The notes beneath the pieces are model-generated. The model saw only the letters and a list, made by a program, of their open reading frames with translations, did no database searches and was not told where the DNA came from. From Capitulum mitella (lineage: Eukaryota > Arthropoda > Thecostraca > Pollicipedomorpha > Pollicipedidae): 64,000 nt of DNA. Shown one piece after another: positions 1-11,300 of this stretch. The stretch is taken from positions 23,911,701 to 23,975,700 of the forward strand of contig CP099846.1 of the NCBI GenBank assembly GCA_030062745.1, in the 5' to 3' direction. Within the stretch, counting starts at the first letter, position 1, and the number at the start of each line of letters is the position of its first letter. The translations under genes were made by a program, and so were the position numbers.

Positions 1-270
1 AAGCAGCCGCCGACTGCCGTCTCCTGACGTCTGAAAACTACCCGCTCGGCCTGTTCCCGTTCTGCGACCCGCCGCGTTTCACGACTTCTGCGCGAGTCCA
101 GCACCAGATCACATGGCCGAGGGCCATCACGACGCTCCGCCGCGGGCGGTCCTCGCAGACGTCCGGACGCGAGTCCCGAGCTCGCGACGCCTCGCCGGCG
201 GGGCATGCGCACAGTCGCCGCCGCCCGCGGCCGGCCCGCTTTGTACCGCTCTGACGCCGTCCGACGGCCG
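1..270 (-). other. 3' flank / 3' UTR of the rau-like gene
   Basis: This is the sequence downstream of the TAG stop at 273-271. On the transcribed strand I see no AATAAA or ATTAAA before the window edge, so the poly(A) signal probably lies outside. It is GC-rich with no other recognisable feature. Confidence 0.4.
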
Positions 271-396
271 CTAGATGTAGAAGTAGTTCTCGTAGTCGTG
301 GTAGCTGGGCGACTTGGCGGCCGGCTTCGACGGTGTGTGCGGCGCGGCCAAGCTCTCGAGCGAGTCGACCGACTCCAGGTTGGGCCGCCACGGCAG
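271..396 (-). CDS. rau: rau-like exon 7 (C-terminal tail, PDZ ligand)
   Basis: This exon encodes residues 280-320 and the TAG stop. The acceptor reads CCTCTCGCCGCCAG before CTG, phase 0, which matches the preceding exon's phase-0 end. The tail is Pro/Ser-rich, then Tyr-rich (SYHDYENYFYI at the end), closing on Phe-Tyr-Ile. A hydrophobic residue at both P0 and P-2 defines a class II PDZ ligand. The tyrosines could be phosphorylation sites, but that is inference. An alternative upstream AG (after TGTCC) would break the frame. An unseen small exon between this one and exon 6 cannot be excluded, because intron 6 is 3.9 kb. Confidence 0.72.
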   Translation of the reverse strand: MPWRPNLESVDSLESLAAPHTPSKPAAKSPSYHDYENYFYI

Positions 397-3300
397 CTGG
401 CGGCGAGAGGCGGCGTCAGCGGGGCCGAGAGCGCCAGAGACGGCTGGACAATGATCGGCACGGCCGCGGCAGACAGCACAAGGACAGAGACGCGCTGACC
501 GCCTGCTGACGCAGCAGGCAAGCTGTGACAGTCGAGGAACGGTTGGGCTCGATCACTGCGAGGCGAACATGTTTTTGATATGATTTCTGGTTCGTCAGCT
601 CGCAGAGTTCGTCAGCTCGCAACGCATCTTCCTCGCACTGTTGAATGTCTCAAGACTGCTAACCGTGCTGCACGCTCTGAGCTACTCCGTATGCACTCAT
701 TACTTCCTACGCACCGGGAAGTGACCATGATGCCAAGGGAAAAGCAGGCGTACACGGAATCATTCAGAGCGTGTGGTACGTGTATGCCACTTTTATGTCG
801 GCTTTGACAACAAAGAGCGGGTCCTCAGCGAGTGGTACGTCTCCAAAAGTTATGCGTTGAGAGAACTGCGGAGGCAGAAGAGATGATCACTCTGCCTTTC
901 GTCTTTTCTTTTAACGCGGACGACAATAGAGCTGATAACTCTGACAAGTCGTGAATAAAAACCTGCCCCACAAAGGTTACGCATTCTTCCTCGCCGCCAC
1001 ACATCTCAATCAGTTCTCCGGATAAAAAAAAACAAATCCCGTAAAAAAATCCTGAAAGAAATTAGGGGAAAATTCCTGCTCCTAGCCGAACTCCGCAAAG
1101 CCGAGCTCATGTCTGCCAAACGAAATAAATCCTACGCAACCGAGGAAAACAACTCCCGTTTCGATCTGATACAATCTAGTCTGACCCGATGAGATTTTAT
1201 CAGCAGATAAATCCGTCCGAAGCCGTGCACAAAATCCCAAGTACCAATTTCACAACTTCATAATCTTTTTCTGTGCCTTGATGTTGCTCAAAACCCAAGC
1301 CGTTTGCAGGGTAGAGTGAGTATGCAAGATATCGCCTACCCACTACGAACAGGATCTATTGGCAAAGATGAAAATGGTTCGGGTGTTTTGAAGTGGAGAA
1401 TGTGTTTTTATATCATGCCACCAATCAGCCTCATGCAGTTTCTTATGATTTGTAAGACATGCATCATAAATATAATTCAGGTACGCCAGTCTTTTCCTAG
1501 TCTTTACTGAAGTTCTCTTTCAAGAAGACCACAACGCAACCCCTCAGCTAAATCTTATCCTCGAGGAGATGTCAGAGAATGTTACTTTACATGTAGTGAG
1601 GTTTATGAAAGGGAAAAGTGGTTAGCAGTTGCGAAGTTCCACTTAACTGACACTCTGTGAAGACATACATGGTGGTCTAGAATTCAGTTAGGGAGCCAAT
1701 GCGACAATACCACGAAGCACGTTTTTCATGATGCACCGTCCACGAAGATGAAGAATCTTTCGGCGCAAAAAAACGAGACTGCTGCAGATAACTTGAAAAA
1801 TAAACTAGTTATGTGAAGCAGGCAAAAACCTTTTACCGGTAAGGTATCCCGATCTTTTACGAGAAAACGACGAAGTGGGGATTACACGGCAGTTGTTTCC
1901 TCGTTAAACGCTAAAAAGGCTTTCGCCCTTGTGCACCATGTGCAAACCATTAGTTTTCCCTTGTAATGACGACAAAAAGCGTTTGGCGCCTGTCTATCTC
2001 TGACATAAAAAATGTCCACTATGGCGCCCTACCACTCTGAAACACAGGAATTCCTGCGATCTCTCACAGTAAGACACCTTCTCCTGTCGGCCGGAGCCTG
2101 CAGTAAGCCTTTCTAGTCCTGACTACGTCGTCTGTCTGAGTCGGGCGCGCTCCCGACTCAGACCAACGTGTCCACAACTCATGGCAATCAGAACCCGCTC
2201 CATACTTATCCGGCCCCAACTGGTGCTGATCCTATGGTCGTTATCTTATCAAATTATCCTATGTCATTATCGAACATTATCCCATGGTCAGGTGCAACCT
2301 CATTCTTTCTCCGTCTCAAACTCATGCGTTAGACATTAGGAATGAGGAGACTGGCAAGCGTCTTGGAGTCCCAGATTTCCTTTGTTTTATTTTAGTTCTA
2401 TGTTGCGGCATAGAAAGAGCTATCTCCACACTTGCTAGTGATCCCTAGCTCCTTTTCACCAAGTCCTTACGTCATTGCTATCCCTCCCCCCCCCCACACC
2501 ACCCCAGACCCGTCGGTCTCCATCTCAGACCTCCCGACTCCTCACCGGACCCGTCGGACGCAGGTCGAGACGTTTTCGAGCCCAGCCGACCCCGGCCGGC
2601 TCGCGAGCCCTCGCTCTTCCTCCAGCCCGACCCGGACCTGCCGGCCCGGCCCAGCCCGGGTCGGCCCGACCCCGCCCGGCGCCGCCCTGCCACACGCGCC
2701 GGCCCGTTCCATCACGGCCGCGACAGCAGAATACCGCCCTCTGAAAGCCCGGCCGGCGCCGACGCCCGCCACAGACGACCCTGTCCGGAGAGCTGGGGAG
2801 AGGTCCCGTCAACGGGCACCAGCCGCCAGCGGGTACCAGCCGCCAGCGGGCACCAGCCACCAGCGGGCATCAGTCATCAGCGGGCACTGGACTCAGTAGG
2901 CACCGACCGTCAGAAGGTACCAACAGCCGTCAGCGGACACCAACCGACATCGGACACCAGATATCAGCGGGCACCACCGGTCAACGGCACCAACTGTCAG
3001 CGGGCACCAGCTGTCGGGCACAAACCGTCACAGCGGGCACCAGCGGCCGTCAGCGGGAATGAAACGTCAGCAGACACCAGCGGTCAGCGGCCGACAGCCG
3101 CACTGACGGGCTGACGGACACCCCTGACAGCAGGACCAACTGTCAGGGGACACTGGCCGTCAGCGGGTATCAGCCGTCAGTGGGCACCAGCAACGGGCAG
3201 CGGGCATCAGGCATCAACGGGCATCGGCCGTCAGCGGGCACCAGCACTCGCCAGTGGCCACCAGTCGTCAGCAGGAACCACCACCCGTCAGCGCACAGGA

Positions 3301-4171
3301 AACTGTGCCGACAAACAGGCTCCAGCGGACCGAGACCCGTGCGCAGTAATTCTGGCGCCAACCACGACCGACGAGTTTTCACCGGGTCTCCTTCACTTAG
3401 ACCAAAGTGCGTTTATCGCCGCTTGGGCGTGGAGGCTGCGCTAATGTGCGTCGACAAACAGTCGGACATTTGGAGAGCGCCGGGCGGAGGAGTGCTTTTC
3501 TGCGTTGCCAGCGGGCACCGGGGGAAACTTTTCGGCGGCGTGGATATTTTTGATAGCTGACGACAGCCTGAAGGAAATGGGATGTCGATTCCTGATTCTT
3601 TCAGAGGTAATTACGCTGCCGCTTCCCATTGTGTCTCACCTCGCCGGATGTGAGCGGGAACCCCGCGCCCGTTTATCGTCAGGCGCCGTGACAATGGGCA
3701 TTCCTTTGAAATATCCCGGCTGCTCGGGGAGAAATGAGCTCCGTCGGACGATGCACGAAGGGGCTGAGTGGTGCGCTCGCCCTCAGAAAGGCGCTCTCCC
3801 CGAGGGAGCAGCCAGGAGCCGTCCTGGGCCGAGACGGACCGGTCCGACATGGGCGGCATAGATTCGATGCCTTTATAGAGTACTATCGTGCTCGTTTATC
3901 ATCCCACGCGAAACCACTAATGTACCCAGATGATCCGTTAATGACAGCAAACTCGCGTTAAAAAGGCGTAAAGCATGCGGCTTAATGACTGTGGTTCACC
4001 TAAAATACCACGCATACGATGTCCATGTTCCTCTATTACCAGCTCGTTTCCGGCAACAGTGGAGCTGGGGGTGTCTGTTGCGCACAGGTCCTATCTTTCC
4101 CCAGACATCCGGAGCACAAGGCTGCGTCGCTACAAGACTTCAGCAATCTTTCTCCTCATTTTTTCTTCCTT

Positions 4172-4223
<52 letters not shown>

Positions 4224-7200
4224 ATTCTTCCTTTCTCTCCCTCGCTCTCCGACGTACCTTTCTGGGTCGCCGCACGGCCTGCTCCCGCTGCAGCACGAAG
4301 TAGTAGTGGTCCCGGTCCTTCCAGCCGGCCTGCACCTGGACGGGCCGATCCGTGGGCCTCAGACGGCGCTCGTACCGCGCCGTCCGACACACCTGGAACC
4401 GTGACATGACCTGAGGTCAGGGCGAGGGCTGTCACGCACACCTGGAACCGTGACATGACCTGAGGTCAGCGATGGGGACACGTCGCACACGCCTGGAACC
4501 TTGATGTGAGGGCTGACATGACATGAGTAGGGGCTGGGGACCTGTCACACACACCTGAAACCGTGACATAGCCTTTGGTGATAAGGACTGGGGCAGGTTT
4601 TAGGACTCGCACGGGGCCGAGCGCAACCTCTGGAACTGGGACATGCTCTCAGCTCACGTGTCTGCCTGGAGGCGGCCCCCGCTGCGGTCCCACAAGACAA
4701 TGGCAAAACGGCGCAGTGGTGAGCCTTGGCCTGAAGTCATCAACCACGATGGAGAAACTTTGCTGTCAAACCGGCTCGTGGAAAAATGCTAGGTTACACA
4801 AAAAAAACGTGAACAGTTAGGACTTAGGTGAGCGGTAGCTTAGGTGGAACGTACAACCAGCGAAGAATGCAGTGAGTCATCCTCGCGGTTGCACGTTTCT
4901 TAAAACATGTACCGGCATCTAGGATATGACATTCGTACAGGAAGCTGATCGGTAGAAACGTGAACGCGGTCTCATCAACACGACGGAGCTCTTTTGGTCT
5001 CCGCATCATGGCTTTTGTGTGGCATATTCTGATTTCAAAACAGACATACAAGAATCTTTGTACGTGGCTTCAAAGATTAACGCTCATCAAGCGCTCATTA
5101 ACGCTCATCATAGATTAACGCTTTGCTGGTCAGTCTCATACAATAAAGCAAGTTCGACGTGACGCCTATTTTACAACATTTTTCAACATTAAGTACGTGT
5201 GTACCTCTTAACAGGGAAAGCAAATCAAAATGCCCTATTCTCGTTTTTACGTACACCGCGCAGAGCACCCACCCAGTGCATTCCCCAGCTGCAACGAAAC
5301 GGAACAACTGCAAAACATGTTCTGAGAGGCGAATAACGTGCTGGCACCAGACGCTTCCACGTCCGCCGCAATGATGCACCTATCGCCGGTGTTGAGGGAA
5401 GACTTTACAACCGCACACAAGTCCCCACTTGCACTGACGCGTTGCGCCAGACACAGCCTGCGCGCTGCATTCGGATCACCCCGACTCAAGAGGTTCAAAT
5501 CCAAACCGAAGTTTGAATGAAATACAGTTGCAGATATTGAAATTACGAAATTAAGACGGGGGTCGAGATTCGGGCCGGATTTATCTCGCTGTTTATCGTC
5601 GGAGAGCAGGCCGCGTTACCTCGAGCAGGAAGAACCTCTCGGGCGCCTCCCTGCAGTTGTTGCAGTTGAGGATCAGCCGCAGCAGCTCCGTGGTCTCGGT
5701 GCGTTCCGAGACCAGCAGACTCTTGTAGTGAGACTGGAAGGGGACGGCGTTCCATGAGGCGGAGGTGACGGCGACGGGTCGGTTGAGGCCGTCCACGACA
5801 AGACAGATTCCAGCTAACGATGTTTTGCCTGCTGTTTTCTACAGCTCAGCCGCCGGCAAAACACTCAAAAATGGCGTGCAGCATGTGGTACTGCAATGTG
5901 ACTTCAACAGAACTATAACCCAAAACGAACACATAACGCTTGACAGGCAAAAACTCTGTGGTGAAAGCTCCCTACTGGAAGAGTTCTGGGGCAGATGTTC
6001 GACGACTTAAAGGAAAACTTATGACTACGTACGTCACGTAAGACGTGACTTGATGGATTTGTCATGTTTCCTTTAGCGACAACCCTTAAAGACTCCGACG
6101 AAATACAACATTGCGACAAAAAGTGCGCTGCCAAGGACGCAATTAGCTCCTCGTACTAACAACTAACATCCGCATCTTGTGACAACAAGTACACATCCAC
6201 ATTCGCACTCGACACAATCTCGCGGCTGAAGGCATAAAGCATAACAAAAGCTGGCAACGGTGAACGTTACAACAGGGAGCGTTTAGCTCCGGCGGCAGCG
6301 GCATGCTTCGAAGGACATACCCCCTGCATCAGCACGCCGTCGTAGATCCGCAGCAGACCTCCCTGGTGCATTCGGAGGATTAGCCTGCAAAACAGGAGAC
6401 GCGGTGTCACTGAGGAGCCCACGAGAACGCGCTGGGGGATTCTGACGTAACGAGTTTCAACAAGCAGAGGGTCCCCGTTCGGTCTGGGCCTTCACAGTGT
6501 CCCAAGGACGTCAACTGTGTGCGTTCCGGCAGACAGCCAACGGTGTTTTATCGTTACTATGTTACCCTCGGCAACTGAACATGGAAAAGGGGGTTAAAAT
6601 GATCGATCAGCATCTTATTATACTGTTTAGCGTTGATGTTCCTCACGCACTCACAGGTACTTATATGCATAAGTCTGGTACCCAAAGGACAATAAGGTAT
6701 TGTCTTTGCCACGTTCTGTCCGATGACAGCAAGGTCGTCACCACTGTGACGCAATCGTCAGCGGTGGTAAAACGGTGTCCCGCATCGGCGCTAGGCTAAC
6801 CCCCCACGGACAACCGTACGACACATATGGTGACAATATGGCAGCTATGAGACATTGCGACCACACGGCCCTGCCCCGTCATTCTCGGCCCATCGTCGCC
6901 GCTTATCCTGCCCAGCCGTCAGCCCCGCCACTCCTCGGCCTCCAGCCCCGGCGAGCGGCCACGAATCGTGACGACACAGCTCCGTCAGCGCTCCGTCTCA
7001 CGGTGTCGCCGCGGCGACGCGAGAACATCCTTTACCGTATACCCTACACCGCGCGGCCGCGCCGTCGGCGTCACCGCGTGGCCGGCGGCGGCGGCTCTAT
7101 TAATTAGAGCCGGTCTCACGGCGTCATCGTCCGCCGTCCGACGCGGCGTCAGCCGTCTCGGCGCCGCTGATTAATGGCGCGCGTCACACAGGCGCCGCCG

Positions 7201-8293
7201 CGGCCGCCGCGGAGCCGTGGCGCCGGAAGCCTGTCGCTGCGCTCTCTGACCCGCCGCCGGCCCGCCGCGGCGGAATATCGCCGGAGACGGTCCGACCTGC
7301 AGGGCCATCGGAGCGGGCCCGGTCAGCTCAGGCTCGCGGGAGGAGCGGTTCCGACGTCCCAGAGAGCGCCGGCTCATCCCGGTTATCACGGCCGACTTGA
7401 ACTGTACTGGCTCGGTCAATGGACTAGGTTTGTTTCCGTCTACGCCAGGACCTGTCCCGGTTCGTCCAGGGCCGTTCAGACAATCTGGTAAGCTGCGGCC
7501 CCTCGGACGGTCCTTGCTGGCCTTTGAGGTCGATCCAGTCCATTCGTTATCGAAAGGACGACTGTATCCACTCCGATCCGAGGAGGAACACCACATCCAC
7601 GCACAAGATCTGGCCAGTCCCGGGACAAGCCACAGAACGGAGAGACGCCTCCTCTGCCGTGAGGTCTGACCCGCCCGGGGCCTGGGGACCAGCAGCAGCA
7701 GCGGGCTGGGAGAGACGCCACCTCTGCCGTGAGATCTGACCCGCCCGGGGCCTGGGGACCAGCAGCAGCAGCGGGCTGGGAGAGACGCCACCTCTGCCGT
7801 GAGATCTGGCCCGCCCGGCCCGAGCCCGGGGACCAGCAGCAGCAGCGGGCTGGGAGAGACGCCACCTCTGCCGTGAGATCTGGCCCGCCCGGCCCGAGCC
7901 CGGGGACCAACAGCAGCAGCGGGCTGGGAGAGACGCCACCTCTGCCGTGAGATCTGGCACGCCCGGCCCGAGTCCGGGACCAGCAGCAGCAGCGGGCCGG
8001 GAGAGATGCCGCCTCTGCCGTGAGATCTGACCCGCCCGGGGCCTGGGGACCAGCAGCAGCAGCGGGCTGGGAGAGACGCCACCTCTGCCGTGAGATCTGA
8101 CCCGTCCGGCCCGAGCCCGTGGACCAGCAGCAGCAGCGGGCCAGGAGAGACGCCACCTCTGCCGTGAGCTCCGTGGGAATGGCCTCGGGCCGGCCGCCGC
8201 CGGGCCAGGGGGCATGGGACCTGACCGGGCCGCGGTCGTGACGCAACAGGAGCTGTCCGCCGCGCACCACTGGCAGCCTTGTCCCAGCGAGAC

Positions 8294-8324
<31 letters not shown>

Positions 8325-11300
8325 TTCTGACGCCGCCGCCGCGCCGCCGTTAACGTCAAAGAGCCGTCGCGCCACTTCGCGACGCGGTGCCCGTCTTCGA
8401 AGGGCGCCCCGTGACGTCATCGCCATGCATGCCTGTGGCCGGAGCGATAGGGCGTGATTGCCGGCGGAATGGCTCGAACGTTTGGCCGGTCACTCAACTG
8501 GACGCGGCCTCCATTAGCCCGACTGCAAACCGCCCGCTGACCGGGCGTCTCTCGGTTTTGCCAGAAGTGCAGAAACGTGTAGGCTTCGACGAGCAATCAA
8601 TCCTATCCGCCGCTGACTCGCTGGCGTCGATGAAAATTCCTGGCAAACGCGTGGGAAATTTGACGGGCATTTGGCGAGGGACGGACATTCCGCGCGCTCA
8701 TCAGACGTGTCATCTCCGTGGACGGACTGGTGAGACTCGCGGCGGACGCCGGATGGCTAATTCTCCCGCGCGGCGACATTCCGCGGGCGCGACACACCCC
8801 ATCCGCGCGGCTCATCCGCCGCAGCTCGTCAGTCGGAAGCACCTGAGCAGCAGCTGACGAGCTCCTCCGCGTGAGCTCCAATCAGCGCGCCGGACACCGT
8901 AATCTCCGCCGGGCGCCGCCGCCGCCCCGGGAGCGGGCAAAGGGCGGCGGAGAGCCGGGCCGATCCAGGTGGCCGGCGCGAGCTATTCCGGCGCCGGACG
9001 TCCGGCGGAAGCCGGCGGTTCCGGCGCGCCCACGCGGTCGGCGCTGGCCGATTGAAAGCGGCCGGGCGTGGGCGCGGATCGTTATCGCGTCCCCCGCGCG
9101 GCGGCGCGTGTTCCCGTCGGCGCGCCCTTTGTCCCGCGCGGATCCCGCGGGAAAAAGCGCTGAGTCGGCGCGGCTCTTTTTCGCGTTCGCCGGCGATTTC
9201 ACGCGCGTCCCGGCGTCAAGTGGCGCGGAATCCGGGCGCGGCATCCCGCGGCGCCGCTGTCTTCTCTCCGCCCGGGAAACTGCGCCAGTGTCAAGATAGT
9301 AACCCGTGGAAGGCGCGCTCGTCAGGGACTGGCAGCGACCGCGGTCGTTACGAGTGATTGCCGCGGCGGCTCAGACACCCCACGCGCCACTGGTCCCCGT
9401 CGGCTCAGCTATTCGGTCGGTGACGGCTGAACGTACGGCCTCACCGCCGGCGTCAGCGTGGTTTTCGTCACGGCTTTTTCGCCGTCTGGGGCCGCGGGCG
9501 TCGGAAAAGAACCAGTCAAGGTCTGCTGCCAACCACGCCTCGTTCGCCTCTGCGGCATTCCTGGCGCCGTCGCTGACAGACGCGCGGTCTCGGTCGCTTA
9601 TGGCGGCTCTTCCAGCCACGCACCTCGCAGGGCAGCTCTGATTTCTACCACCTAGAACCGAAATCCTGGCCACATGAACACAACTGCATCAACGATTGAT
9701 TCTGTGGTTCTCTGTCTTTTTCGCCGTCTGTTCCACAGTACCCAGCGGAGACTGGGTTAGGATCGGCGCAACAGGTGCGGCGCCATGAATTTTTGACTGT
9801 GGGGTACTACCAGGGACGTAGCCCAGACGATAAGCTCTTGAAAGGAGATTCCCAGCCCCCCCCCCCACAAAAAAAAACTGGGTTTCTCCCCGTATCTGGG
9901 CCACTTCATTTTAAGATTGACGATTTTTACAATAAACTTAAAAACTTATCGTTTATTTGGCCGAAGTTACGTTTCACATAACAAAACAAACCGCTCTCTT
10001 CGCTCTCCACTACATGTTCTCGCAAATTTTGCAATTTGCTTCCTCCTTCGAGCATCAGCCAGATTTCCATGATCTCATTCAAGAAAGCAAATTTCGCCGC
10101 AATATATCCGAAGTTGGATTTCGCTGGAAAAATAACGTCATAAAATCTTGTCACACTATGCACCGGATTTCAGATCCGGAATCGGACCTGAAATCATCTC
10201 ACTTCAACCAGTTTCGTTAAAATAACTAAATTTCCATTTTCATCCCAACAACCTAAGATCAGATCGTATGCTTCACCACGATATTTCACCTCACGACGTA
10301 TGATTAGTGTTGGACACTAGAAAAACGCGGTATCCCACGATCAAATGACTATGTGGTACTGGTACCCCACGTACCCCACGGTGGCGCTGCCCATACGGCG
10401 CAAATGCATTCACTCGTGAGCATCCGACGATCAAACAAAGCCATTCTTGACGCGGTCTGAAGCGCTGAGCTCAGGCATGCCAGCCGCGGCGGCAGGACAG
10501 GCCACGGTGAAGCGCCTCAACCAACAATTTCGCGCGGCTTCTTTTCGCATTTCGAAGGCCTTGCAGCCCAGTCACGTCGCCATGCAACACATCGGCATTT
10601 CCCCTGAATGCCGTCCGTGCGGCCGGCTCTCCGGGTTGGCGTGGCGGGCGGCCGGACGGACAGGGTCGCACGGGATCCTCGACTCTCACGCGGCTCACGC
10701 ATAGCTTACCTGGTGTCTCCTTTGGGCCGGCACGCCTGCAGCTGCGCCGGCTTCGCTTCGTCGTCCAGCACCAGGACCGTCCTGGCCGCGTTCTCTGTCG
10801 GCGGAGGTGGAACCGTTAGACGCCGTCCGACGTCAGGGCGTCAGCCAGCGTCAGCGGCGTCAGCAGGGGCGTCATCACAGCGGGGCGCAACACAGCCGGA
10901 CGTTCCCATATCAGAAAGTTGTCATTCCTGGTGGTCCTCACATCGGGACACAGTGCGTGTTACCACATCAGAAGGCAGGAATAACCACTGGCCGTCAGGT
11001 GCGCAGTGAATTGCTGCTATACCAAAATGTGCTTGCACCTGGTGATCAATACACGGAGACATCGCCATATTAGAATGCCACCACATTACAGCATGAACAA
11101 CACAGCGGAGGTCACCACTTCCGGGCGCTACCGCCTCCGCACACTGCCGAAGCCGGACGCCATTCGTTCGGGACATCACCAGCTCCATCGCAGGGTGGCG
11201 CGAGTGGGCGGAACTCCGTCTGGGACGTGACCCCAGCCCACATACATCAACAGCCCGGGCGGAAACCGACCCGGTCGCGCGCTGATATCACCCACCGGCG

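Larger units (their letters stand above)
397..4257 (-). other. Intron 6 of the rau-like gene
   Basis: This 3.86-kb intron starts with GTACGT at 4257. It contains the (TC)n tract at 4151-4250, a 10-base C run at 2486-2495 and a 17-bp minisatellite around 2813-3290. From about 560 to 2430 the DNA is AT-richer and I see no exon-like or repeat structure. From about 2500 to 2800 it is very GC-rich, with overlapping open frames on both strands that look like composition effects. Confidence 0.6.
6385..10709 (-). other. Intron 3 of the rau-like gene
   Basis: A 4.3-kb intron with GTAAGC donor at 10709. From about 6895 to 9660 it is very GC- and CpG-rich and contains the 70-74-bp minisatellite and a (CCG)n run. 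From about 9690 to 10440 it is AT-richer, with an 11-base C run at 9856-9866. Around 9808 it carries CCAGGGACGTAGCC, a phrase shared with the inverted-terminal element near 20.0-20.3 kb. Overlapping open frames in the GC-rich part have no domain features. Confidence 0.55.

Noticed and set aside
2813..3290. CRISPR-like regular repetition
   Set aside because: Units are contiguous and diverged without unique spacers; it is a eukaryotic minisatellite. The same applies to the arrays at 21640, 29821, 31991 and 55068.
5478..5505. GAGGTTCAAATCC resembling a tRNA T-loop
   Set aside because: No matching acceptor stem, D-arm or anticodon arm at the right distances.
7171..8426. Three overlapping minus-strand open frames of 270-316 codons
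   Set aside because: They are three registers of the same 70-74-bp minisatellite; no domain, no start context, and all three cannot be coding.
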